In this document: positions 44,876 through 56,100 of the stretch, piece after piece | Position numbering within the stretch: the stretch's first letter is position 1 | How the letters are laid out: each line of letters starts with the position of its first letter | Source: Lepraria neglecta | Taxonomy: Eukaryota > Ascomycota > Lecanoromycetes > Lecanorales > Stereocaulaceae | Assembly: GCA_033220425.1 (NCBI GenBank) | Contig: CM065652.1 | Location: forward strand, 868,001 to 932,000 | Length of the DNA: 64,000 nucleotides | Direction of reading: 5' to 3' | The notes under the pieces: generated by a model | The model's database searches: none | What the model was told of the DNA's origin: nothing | What the model saw: the letters and a program-made list of their open reading frames with translations, nothing else | Program-made: the position numbers and the translations under genes

Positions 44876-47800
44876 CTAGAGGGGGATGATGGCGCCGTTC
44901 TGAACCAGCAGTTCGGCGATCGAGAAGGCGTGGATTGGTCTCTGGCCGTCTTTTGAACTCGGCGAAGAGAGGGGGGAGGGAGAGGCGGAGGTGGAGCCCG
45001 CTGGCGTTGCGGGATCAGAGGCTGCAAGGGCGAGGAAGACGGAATGGGTGTTTCGAGAGCGGTCGTGGGCGTTGGGGTTGGCACGGAGGGCGAGAGCGTA
45101 GAGCACGCCTTGGATGTCGTTTTTCTTGACTGAGGCGAGGAGGGTTTCGTCGGGCGTGGTATAGTGGGATTGGGTGTTTGAGCCTATGGGCGTGATGTAT
45201 GCTCTTTCCACATACTTGGCTGTGATAAAGCGGAGCCGCTGGTCGCGGGTAGCGTTGGCAGAAGGCTTCTGGCCCTCTTCCAATTTGGCTTCCCAGACCA
45301 TGTTGCTGATTCGGTTGCCTATCTGGAGCAGGATTTCGACGATGTCGGTGCTGAAGGATGTTGTGTCGAGGGTTAGGGAGCGGACTTTGGAGATGTGGGT
45401 GCCGAGGGAGCGGTGGATGCCGCTGCATTCTATGCAGAGGACTATACCAAGGTTGATGGACACCCATTCAGTTTTGGATTCGGAACCACAGTCGGCACAC
45501 CATCGATTACCTTGGTCATGATCACGCACAACTTGGAGGAGTTTGGAGGGGTTTTCTTCGAAGCTGTTGCTGTCTGTGCGGACGTAAGTCGGCCTTGCGC
45601 CGACAGTACGATGTCTGTAGACGCTGTTGGCTGCGCTTGCATTTGAAGGTGTGTGATTATTGTGATGTCCAGAGTACGAGGAACTTTTGCCGGTCAGGAC
45701 GGAGCCAATATCCCGATGCACTGTCCTTTCGTTTGGTGGAGTAGGTGTGAATGATTGTGACTGACTTCTACCCTCAACGGCGTTCTGCAGGGCGTTGTTC
45801 AAAGCATTGATCCAGCTGGTCATGTCTTCTTCGGACGTTGCCTGATAAACCCGTTTGTATTGAGGTGTGATCACTTCAAAGCAGAATCTTCGCTCAGCGT
45901 TGCGTGCTTCTCGAACCGATGCCATGCGCAAGTCGATGGGCTCCCTGTGAAGATCAAGCCTTTGTTTCCAATTGCTGTATTCTGACAATTTGCCGCCATC
46001 AAGCACAATCCAGAATCTATATTTTGTCAGCCGGTGACTTTGATTGGACGGAAGTTTACATACTTATGCCAGGCCTGCTTGTTTAAGCCCTTGGGATCCA
46101 CGTGGGAGCCGGGTCTACTCAGAGCCCAGAGCAGGCCTTCTTTCTTGTGCTGGACGCGGTCTGAACTGCTAGCAATGCTATGATCTCTTTCCTCAAGATC
46201 ACGGAAACCTTTGAATTTGTCCGGGCTAACCACGGGAACACCACTGTTTGGTCTGCTATTTGGCGTAGAAGGGATACCGCTGCTGGAGTTTCGCGTTGAT
46301 AACGTTGAGCCATGTTGTGATGCCGTCGACGAAGAGTAGTGAAGACCATTCCGACTGGTACTGTCGGCTCGAGATAGTTCAGAATCCTGGGTAGCGTTCG
46401 TTGAAGTATTAGACTGTATCGGTAAAATGGTCGATGCATCCTGTTCGGGTTCGACGTAGGGTTTGGTATTCAATTCAAGATTCCTTCGCTTTTCCTCTCG
46501 CTCGGTCCGCTGGATCTTGTATTCTTTATCTGCTTCTCTAACTTCATGAATGAGGACATCTAGCTGAGGGGTCATCTCCCCAACTTTCTTGGCAGTCTCC
46601 AAATAGCTTTTCGATTGAGTCTCTGCGTACTTCGTTAATTGAGAAAGTAATTCCTGCTCTTTTCTACCCCCATGCAGATCCTGCATGAAGGAAGAGTAGT
46701 CGAACCGCTTGAGTTCAAAATTTCGCCGTTTAGTTTGATATTTGACGTCGCTCTCTACTCGTTTCTTCTCTTTCAAGGAATCCTGACGTTGTCCAAGATA
46801 TCGACTGACGTACGCATAGTAATCTTTACTCTCATCCTCAAAATCTTTCTTCTTAGCCTCGGCTTGCTTTATGTCGATGTTGTATATCTTGGATAGCGGA
46901 TCGATGATGAGCTTTTGTAAATAAAAGGTATTTTGCTTCTCGTATTGAAGGATCTCTTTGGCGATCTTTTCGAAATAATGCTCTAACGCTGGTTGGATGG
47001 CGTTTGCGTTCGAAGAGGAGGCCTCGCGGAGTGCTTCCATGAAAGCAGAAACGGCGCCGTTGCATTCAACTTGCGCTGCCTGAGCAGCCTCTGCCTTGCG
47101 TAAGACCTTCTTCATTCTCATGCGCATGTTCCCAGTCTTTTGTTCTAGTGCCTTCATAGTCGCTCGAAAGAGGGGCCCATCTTCGGTAGCGGTCATGTCA
47201 TCCCCTGGTCGTGGACATGACACCCCAACCACAACATGCTCCTTGTTCGTCGTCTGTGGGATCTGGGGAACACCTAAACTTATCTCCCCTGGTTCGATAG
47301 GCGAGGGAGGTCCCATATCAGTATGGTCCGATTCACTCGGCGCGGACATGATTGATTGTGTCGAAGGTAGTCTCAAACGAGGCGGTACGTTTAGTTCGAA
47401 ATATGGTGATGGTATTTGTGGACTGGCGAGCATTCGTTGCGGCGTGTTTTGAACCCAAAAACTGAAGCCCGCAAGCGTCTGAAGTTTGTGTGCTCTTTGG
47501 TCGTACTCCGCGAAGCAGCATGTATTCCGCCAACCCCCTCCTTTATCCTCCGTCGCCTTTGGGGGCCGCCATTTCCAGGACCAGTCAAATCTGACTGACG
47601 AGCTACCACCTGTTGAATAGTCCCCGACTAGCTCAACATTGGCATTTTTGTGAAGGTTCGGGTCGGCATGAAACTCCCTCGTGACTAAATTGTCCAGGTC
47701 CTTGGCATTTGAGGTAAAGGCGAAGGTAAGACCATTGATGAAGGTGTCCACTGGCTCCGAAATCCCAGATGCACTGCTTTGGCTTTGGCGAACTATGAAG

Positions 47801-48202
47801 GAGAAGTTGAAAAGGAGGTCGTCATCGTTATTGAGCCGAAATAAGAAGGAAGGTAAGGGCGATATTGGTGAAGATTCGGGATCCTAGCAAGACAGAGAAA
47901 CTTCGTCAGCTCCACAGTACCGTTTTTGTGGGGGACGTTCTACCTGAATGTATTCCACTAGGCTCTCATCCCCATAGTCCTTCCTTGCAATGATTCTAGT
48001 GGCAGGGTAGACATTTGGTACGACGTTGAGCAATACTTTTCCATGAGAATTGTTGATTGTTAGGGATGCAATAGACACTGCAGAAGCGGGATATCAGTCC
48101 ACCAAGCCTATGCAGTCAGATACCGTAGAACAACTCACGGCGACTCTGGTCTCGAAGAAGCAGTGCCCCTCCATCCTCAGGTCGACTACTAACGTTCCCC
48201 AT
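44876..48202 (-). CDS. BAR-PH-ArfGAP protein (Csx2/centaurin-like)
   Basis: Exons 48202-48139, 48077-47944, 47883-46064 and 46016-44876 sum to 3159 nt, or 1052 aa. The N-terminus MGNVSSRPEDGGALLLRD has a myristoylation-type Gly2. A helical BAR-like region spans about 300-530 and a PH domain about 640-770, the latter containing the intron at WHK/FWIVLDGG. The ArfGAP zinc finger starts near Cys846 (CADC..CIEC) with the catalytic Arg in GIHRSLG. A degenerate ankyrin-like tail follows. It should stimulate GTP hydrolysis on Arf at curved membranes. The frame stops at 44876 in IIPL. In the other frame, sequence to 44658 (SLPAFPLSANAQLYIDQ, ending MGFK) looks like the missing C-terminus, so a one-base difference in a C5 run seems to truncate it. 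Confidence 0.92.
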
Positions 48203-49040
48203 GTCTCAAAGCATTCAAGTAACCCAAGTATAACTTCCGCTGCGGTTACCCGACTGTTTTCATTGGACTTTTTGTGCAAAAACTCAGAGCGGTCGCTTGT
48301 AGATCATGCTCCAGGGCTTCCGAGGGGCGTCTGGACAGTCTGTTTACTGGAGTGCAGGGCGGGTTGTGGACGGGCGTAGAATGTAACGAGTCGGGCGCTT
48401 CTATCTAGGTTTGGGTCGCTACTGGTTCATGTGATGTTTGATAGAGCCTGTGGTGTGTGATATGGTGGCGTAGATAAGGACTGCATCGTAAGGGTGGCTG
48501 TCTGAATCGTGCTTGTACTGGGTACTTTGTACATCTACCACGCCTTCGCCTGCTGAGACAAGCCAAAGTCAGGTATCGAGGTTGGCGCGGCAAGCCACAA
48601 TCGTAGGGACAAGCTTATCGCGTTGGAGTTTCAGGGGTTGCAGCCAACCATGTCAATCCTTATTTTACATATACTTGAGCTTACCGTACTCTGCTATAGG
48701 ACCCATCTCACTATGAGGCTTATTGCGCCTACGTATTGTGCCTACCTGTACAAGGTGTGGCTACTGTTGATACGAAGGTCATCACTTTAATCGAGCAAAT
48801 CAGTAATTCCTCTCCAAATACTGTGTGTTCAGAAATCGGATCCATCGCAAAAAGTGTCTGGTTTGATGCAATTAGAAGAAGCTTGAAAGCGGTCGTTCAT
48901 TGGTGGAGAAACACTTGAGGAAACCAGAGACTTCAGATCTCAGGCAAGTGGGAAGCAGTACCATGGTACCGGTCATCGCTATGCACGCTGAAGAATTTCT
49001 ATCCGTTCCACTATTGCCATGCGCCTGAGTGCAAATAAAC
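48203..49040. other. Intergenic, upstream of the ArfGAP gene
   Basis: About 840 bp between the ArfGAP start and the 3' end of PUP3. Short frames only; no gene supported. It includes the ArfGAP promoter. Confidence 0.5.
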
Positions 49041-49835
49041 CTAGTCCTGCCTCCCCTTCAACAGTCTCTTCGTCACTTTGTCCTTCTCGATGATGTAGAC
49101 ATGGGCACCCCATCCTGATAATGCATCTCGATCCACAGCGTTGAGCAGAGCTTGTGATATAGTCTCGAACAGATCTTCTGGCTCCTATTATTCATCAACG
49201 ATTAGCAAGCGGAATTACACTGGTAGACTGGAGCTCTTGCGTACCAGATCTGGCTCCCACAGTCCCTCACATGTCCCGAAAAGCTGATCACTCGCGGTCC
49301 CCGATACAATGAAATCTTTCGCAAAATCAATGCACCCAATGCTGTCAAAGCCGCAGATGAATGGCTTTCCCGTCGTGTGATTTATGCCTGCGATGACCGG
49401 ACTGACGAAGTAAGCACCGAATCTCTTCTCGTATAGACTAGTTGATACCAGATTCGCCATCGTCTGTGGTGATATCTGGCGTTCCTCTCGTAACCGGTAC
49501 ATGTTGACTTTGTAACGGAAGAGGTCTGAGACAGTGGAAACATCGGTGGCTAAGCCTGTGAGACCGAGATAGACATCGCCGTAGGAGAAGATCTTTGGGA
49601 AGTTGTTGGATACCGTGAGAGATTGGAGGCCGAGGCGGAGATCACAGGCTATGGCAACGCAGTCTTTGCCGACCATGGCCACGCAGGCACCACCATCTAG
49701 ATATGATGATTAGGAACGCTCACTGAAGACACAGGCGATATATTGGGAAGCTATGGTAGCTTACTGATGGCGAATGGAGAGCTCTGGTGTAACGGTCAGC
49801 ATAGCCCAGAATCGAAGCCTTGCGAAGCTTACCAT
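49041..49835 (-). CDS. PUP3: 20S proteasome subunit beta-3
   Basis: Exons 49835-49833, 49783-49765, 49696-49245 and 49184-49041 sum to 618 nt, or 205 aa, the usual Pup3 length. The first coding exon is the ATG alone, followed at once by GTAAGC. The second is 19 nt. The spliced N-terminus is [20 protein letters not shown], and further hallmarks are [48 protein letters not shown] and KRLLKGRQD. Beta-3 is a non-catalytic beta-ring subunit, consistent with Ala-Met at the position where active subunits have the Thr. It is divergent from the RRM gene with about 320 bp between starts. Confidence 0.95.
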
Positions 49836-50158
49836 ATTCACAAAAGTATCATGGGCTTAAAGCTCAGATCACTAGGGAGCTTTATTGAGTTAAGGAGAAG
49901 TTGTGTGGGAGGAGTTGTGGACGTTTGGAGCTTGACTTGAATCTGTCAAAGTCATAGAGGTCTACGCGTTGAAGAGCTTCAAGGCGGCTAAAACGCCGAG
50001 GCTAAAATTGCTAACCTTGCCGACTCTTCGCTGAAGCACTGATCTGCACAAATCCTCTTCTGCAAACCGTTACTCTACTCGCAGTTTTAAACGCCTAGCG
50101 TGTGAGATGCCACCTGACACACCGCCGGCCATTCCATAGACAGAGAACTCCGGGCAAA
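49836..50158. promoter_or_regulatory. Bidirectional promoter, PUP3 / U2B'' gene
   Basis: 323 bp between the two start codons. It must supply both promoters. No canonical TATA is obvious. Confidence 0.5.
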
Positions 50159-50897
50159 ATGGCAGCCAAAGCAATGCCATCCCACAATGGCCCGCCCCAA
50201 AAATCCACATTCCCTCCAAATCAAACGTAAGTCTCACTCTGCAAGCTTATGGCATTCAAGCTCTGACACTGGTACACAGCTGATTGGAAATAGCCTATAT
50301 CTCACGAACCTCCCCGAGAAAATTCAAAAAACAGATCTCCGCCTCTCTCTCTACACCCTCTTCGCGACCTACGGCCCCGTGCTCGATGTCGTCGCCGTCA
50401 GGAACAACAAGATGCGCGGACAGGCGCACGTAGCTTTCCGAGATGTGCAGGCGAGCACGCAGGCGATGAGAGCGCTACAGGGTTTTGATTTCTTTGGGAA
50501 AGAGATGGTGAGGAATATTACCCCCACTAATAGCATTTTGGATGAGTGCTAATTGGTATGGGTGGTACAGAAAATTCAATATGCGAAGGGGAAATCAGAT
50601 ACGATAGCAAAGCTGGATGGCACATATAAGATGCCTGTTGCGGCAGGCAATGAGGTTACGACGACTGAGCTTCAGCAATCAATCTTTGGTGCACCGCCTT
50701 CGTCATTACCAGCACCTCCAGCACCTAGTGCGAAGGTGCCTGAAGCGGCGGAGAAAGGGGATATGGACGTTGATAGGGAAGGAGAAGGGCCAAAGGGGTT
50801 GAAGAGGGCAAGGGAAGAAGAGAGTGATGAGGAGGGGGCGCCTATGGAGGAAGACAGTGATGCGCCTATGGAAGCCAGCTCGGATGAAGATGATTAG
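50159..50897 (+). CDS. MSL1: U2B''/U1A-type snRNP protein, single RRM
   Basis: Exons 50159-50226, 50294-50507 and 50571-50897 sum to 609 nt, or 202 aa. Residues 23-100 form an RRM with RNP2 LYLTNLPEKI and RNP1 RGQAHVAF. FDFFGKEMKIQYAKGKSDT is joined exactly across the second intron, and the KxDL/LYTLFATYG pattern is typical of the U1A/U2B'' group that binds the snRNA stem-loop. The C-terminal half is a low-complexity linker (APPSSLPAPPAPS) and a strongly acidic tail (EEDSDAPMEASSDEDD). There is no second RRM, as in several fungal members. It acts in the spliceosome. The start at 50159 gives MAAKAMPSHNGPPQ. Confidence 0.9.
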
Positions 50898-51066
50898 GAG
50901 AGATTCATTCGTGTTGCTTCCTATTTTAAGAGTCGGGCACTTGAGCGAGCATTGCTTGGAGTTGGAATTACGCTGTTGCACTTGGCAAAGTAAAAGCTTG
51001 CGATATGCTTGGGATAGATAGATCTGAATCAAAGTCCGAAGTTCGCCAGAATTCCAGACGTTCGAT

Positions 51067-52033
51067 CTACTTGAAACCCGTACCAAATATCATTTCTTTC
51101 GGCAGACTCAACCCAACAGCAGCGCCCACTATTCCAAACCAAATCAGCAGATACTCCACTGGGCTAATTTTCCTCTCGACACCCTTGAGAACCTCTTTCA
51201 TAGCTTCAGCTGTATTGCAGGGGTGCACCCAGAAGCAAGGGATGTCACTTATGGGGTGATTCTAAGGTTCCTTGATCAGCCAAGTCTTTGTTTACGTCAA
51301 AATCTAGTTGTCACTTACGGTCATGCCAATGCCTCCCATTACGCCCACAGTCCTTGCTTCGTTTTGAAGATGTTGTGGGACTAAGTATTGGTACACTGTA
51401 TCAACGCTACATGACTTCGGAGTTGGCATATCCAGAAGAAAGAAGTACAGGACGGGGACTTGGTAGCTAGTTGAGTAAAGGATCTGGTATTCTACGGATG
51501 AGGATGTGTGAGAGGCTGGATGGTGGTGAACCGCCGCCTGTGCCGCAGAATCAGAACTACACCCAATGCGATTAAGATGGTGGCCATGAGCGTCGGCTTA
51601 CATTGTCGTCTTCATCCTCAATATCAGCGCAGTCGGTGGGAATGTCATGGGCCTCTTCGGCAGAATCAGAAGTCGTGGGACTTGCTGACCGTTGTCTCGA
51701 AGGGTCGATGCTTAAAGGACGAGAGATGACGAGGTATCGGTTTTGAGCCTAAAACTCTATGTTGAGCTTTTAGAAAAATGAGGCATAGGTCTGTGTCAAT
51801 CGCTATGTGATCGCTGACTGGGGCCCAAAGCTTCGAGAGGCAGGAAGCTCATGCAAACGTGACAGTTACTACAGCCATACATGCAAGGAAATGTATGATC
51901 ATACCTCTCCACGAACATCAAACTTTGATTCGCTTTGGCCTGTTTCGAGAGCAAGCCAAGAAAATCCCTGACATGCCTGGTCGAATAAATGCTCGGCGAT
52001 AAAGCCACTATCTTCTGGCTGGCTAAATGACAT
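51067..52033 (-). CDS. ATG10: Autophagy E2-like enzyme Atg10
   Basis: Four exons, 52033-51905, 51748-51602, 51537-51319 and 51261-51067, sum to 690 nt, or 229 aa. All four keep phase 0. The spliced protein reads MSFSQPEDSGFIAEHLFDQA, then YLVISRPLS, SSSVEYQILYSTSYQVPVLYF, TVYQYLVPQHL, GVMGGIGMTNHPISDIPCF, WVHPCNTAEAM and YLLIWFGIVGAAVGLSLPKE. The HPC motif holds the predicted catalytic Cys180 of the Atg3/Atg10 family. The length and the C-terminal YLLIWFG..GLSLP favour Atg10, the enzyme that conjugates Atg12 to Atg5. It converges on the RRM gene with 169 bp between stops. No single open frame covers it, so it is easy to miss. Confidence 0.85.
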
Positions 52034-53119
52034 GTCCTATTTTCTTGCCAGAAGGAGTTCCGGGACTCCTCAAACGAACATTATTGATTGTCCATGCCAA
52101 ATCGAGATTGAACATATGAGTTTCCTTATCAACCGGACTCCAAATGTGAGAACTCAAGCACTAAGAAAACGACGAAGCGAGAATGTGGACGAGCATTGAC
52201 TCTTCTGAGCCAGTGATCTCTTATCGATAATCGTTCGAGGACCAGCAAATTCGGGGTTGCTCGGTTACAATTGACAAATAACGGTTGTCCAGTGGGGTTG
52301 CCAAATCGTGACGGCCCAAATTACCACTCCGACCTCATCGTGACGACGCAACAAATTGTGATTGATCCGATTTTATGCTTCATCAAGAATCGAGGTGACC
52401 GAGACTATGTCAGAGCAAGATAGTCAAGTAAAGTATCAGAGGTCTGGCTCGCATATCAGCTCGCTTCCGTGGCCTGTGGCTTAGCACTGTGGCTGAATCT
52501 CGAAGCAGTAAAAAATCAACACTGGCGGAGATCGTTCCTTTAGACACGGGTGATTTTTCAAGCGATTTGCTGTCCGCTTGTGCAGGTGTGGTAAAGTGGA
52601 GGTCGGTAGCGTGAGAAATAGAGGTGGCTGAAAACTTGTTTACAAGAATAAACCCTAGGGGCGGGATCGACAGTTGCTCTCCTCCAAGATCAAAACCCGG
52701 CCATTTCCTCTTGTCTTTCACTTTCCACCTACTCCGTACTGTACAGTCGTTTCTTCTTCTCACTCTTTTAATTTCTGCCATGACATTGAAGACCTGAAAG
52801 CTGTACTGGTAGTGCTGCGAGATCTGAAACATGGCCCTCAAGCCTTGACCTACATGCCCAGCTCAGTCTCGCTCCAGTACATCAGACTCAGCTCTTAGCC
52901 AGATACCCTAACGTATAATGATCCACTGATACAAACATCGACCTTACCTGGGCGTATACCCTCTTCGACTCTCGTTAATCTCGCCCAATACGCTGTCAAT
53001 TCTCACGGTCGACAATTTGTTTACATTAGACATCCCGGTCACCGAGCGACGCAACCTATGACATATCAACCAGAACTCAGCTTTCCACCCACCTTTAGAC
53101 AATTAATCCTTTCAACTTC
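52034..53119. promoter_or_regulatory. Long divergent upstream region, ATG10 / Ser-rich protein gene
   Basis: 1.09 kb between divergent starts. No gene is supported. Pyrimidine-rich stretches near 52690-52780 fit a fungal promoter or long 5'UTR of the downstream gene. Confidence 0.45.
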
Positions 53120-56100
53120 ATGATGAGCATCCTATATGCTTCAGAAAATGCGCCGCGGAGGCTGTCGAAACCACGAACGAATACCTCCTCGTCGAACCTC
53201 CTAAGTACTTTCTCCGACCAGCAGACAGACCCCTCATCCTCTCCTCTTCACTCCTCCGACCACGACTACTTCGGAGAAAATGCTACAGTCGTGAACTCAC
53301 AAGGCGAACGTCGAAGCCGGCGTAAATCACGGAGTAAGATCCGAGCCTACCTTTACGGCTCAAATGAGGAGGCCATACAAAATTCATCTGAAGAGGAAGA
53401 TGGTCGTAATGGTCTTTCGGGTACTGCTCGCAACGTTAGGAAGCGGATGTCGAGGACAAGCTCTTCGATAATGCAGCTGCAAAGTGCTAAGGCATCGTCG
53501 GCCTATCTCTCCAAATCAGAATCGCAAGGGTCAGATCCCGAGGAGTCGGCCATAGTAGCCCATCAGATCAAAGAGAGGGCTTACCATGACAGCCTGGCGG
53601 CCAAAAACCATGTTACTTCGCCAATAGACGAGGACAAGCATCCTGACTCCGTCATGGCACCGGTGCGAAGGAAATCATTGTATACACCAGGGATTGCCAC
53701 GAGAAACGCTAGCGATATTCTCCGGAAGCCTCCTCAGCCAGACAGCAACCTATCCCAAGTCGATCGAGACTATTACTTCAATCCTGATCGGCCTGAGAGT
53801 TCGCCTTTGGCACAGCTAGCTAAGTTGAATTTGGTGGAAGATGGCAGAGCTACTCCATCAAGCATACACAATTTCCCGCAACTTGGAGGTCTTCAATTGG
53901 GCACCCTACGAGTGACAAACGGGATACCACGGAACGATACACCCGACTTCATTTGTCGCTCTGCCACACCCAATTCAAAGACTCAAGAGGAATATCACAC
54001 TGCCTCCGAAGGAAGCCTGACAGGCAATCTTTCCAGTGTGTTCCCTTGTACCAGTAGAAGTCCTCTCCAGACCGAAGGAGAAATCCAGCCGAGTTTCCAG
54101 TCAGAGGACGAGGACAATGTCACCCCGCGAGAATCTTTGGATCCCAGGAAAGCAATGCGCGACCCCGCTGCAAATATAGCAGACGAGTATATGGCAGAAC
54201 TTGAAGGCAGGCCCTTCTCATACTCTGAGACTCCAATGTCAAAAGGAAACGCAAACGAAGACGACTCACTCGATGATGAGGGAATCTTCATAAATCAAGC
54301 AGAAGGTCCCGCAGCGGATATGTGGCGGCAGTTCATCGATGGCGCGGCTGCTCATCAAGGTGGTAGTCACACGAGGGAAGATGCTTTTCGCAAACTCAAC
54401 GGCAACACACCATCCATTTACGAATCTCAACGTCTCTCTGTTCCTTCTTCTATGACTTCAAGATACAGTGTATCTACCGAAGTACCCAAGACGGATAGCG
54501 GATACGGTTCAAATTCTTCCTTGTACGCCAGCCACAGGATCGCAACGAACAACGGCCAAGAAGTCAAGTTCCATGAGACAGAGCCCGTCAGGATGCTGAG
54601 CAGATCTAGTGGTCTTTCTGGGCCCCGGGAGATGCCAGAGCCTATATCAAAACAAGGAGATTACAACTCGCAGCCCGTTGGTCCAGCGCCAATTCCATAC
54701 TCGTTCCATGTCATGCCACGCCACGACGTGCAACGCTCTACTCCCAACCTTTCGACGTCGCCATCGTCTCCGACGGTCAATACCGTTCGACCCTCGGCTC
54801 GATCTGTTCGGTCCTCTTCTCAAACCCTTGCTCGCAAGCTGCAGAAACCAAGACTAAAGTCACAACCCCCTCCGGTAAATTCCATCACCGTACAAGGATA
54901 TCGCGATCTTGAGCAAGCAAGTATCCCTCGTGTACCTTCTGTCATTGCTGCCCGGCATGCCGACAGACTTCGCCAATTCCCACTGCTCGACCACACCTTT
55001 CCAAGCTCGCAGCACACGACTGCAGACGAGAACAGTTCCTCCACTGAAGTCCGCCCTATGCCAGTTCGATTCCCATCTCCAGCAAATGCCCTCGAAGCAG
55101 CCACTGCGAATCTCTACGCAGCGCCGGTTAATACAGATGAGACCAGAAACTCCCGTCATCGACGTTCTTTGAAACATCGGAAGAGCACCATTGTCGATGG
55201 GAATGAATGGACACACTCAGATATTGTTCGCTCACCAAGTTGGTCGGACTTTGGAGGTGGAAGGAAAAAGAGAGAGCAGAAAAGGCAAGCCAAAGCAGAA
55301 AGGGAGGCCGAAGAGCGACTATTAAGAGAAGAGAGGGAGCTTACGAAAAGGTTGGAGAAGGACAGGAAAGACCTTGACAGCCAAATCAGAAAAGACGGGG
55401 AAAAGCTCAGGGGTGATCAGTCTCGCTCTGGCTCAAGGACGAGAGAACCAAGCCAGTATGACACATTAGTAACGATTGCTGATTTCGGAACCGTTGCTGA
55501 ATCATTGGGTGGGAATCCGTACGATATCGCAACATCCATGTTTTCAAGCGCTTCCCCAACGGCGAGCAACAAGCATCCTCATCAAATCAGCAACGCTATG
55601 TCCAGGCCCAAATCAATGGTTGGAATGGATGAAATGGCAGCTGCAGAACTTGGACGTGCACGTAGCCGTGCCAGAAGTCAAAGCATTGGTAGGTTGAGCC
55701 CATCCACCGAAGGTTTCTCCAGCGGTGGTGGAAGCATCTCTGGCAAAAGGCTTCGCCCTCATTCCATGTTGGGAAACAACCAGCCTCCAGTGCCGGCTTT
55801 GGCTGCAGTGGATCTTCTGAGCCATAATCTCGAATGGGCCCGTAGCCGACAGAGAAGTGGGTCATTCTATGACAGAGGCGGGATCCCTGTCTTGGATGCA
55901 CCGCCAGTACCTGCTCTACCCACGATACAGCAGGTCGAACAAAGGGAAGCTCAGATCACAAAGTCTCGGCCACGGAGCATGATAGTTGGTGCAACACCGG
56001 TGCAAGCCTCCTTGCAACGAATCGATAATCAAGAGATCCCAAATGATGGCTCGTCTCTTTCCAGACCGAGCAAGTCGACTTCTCCGTCCATAATCAGAGC

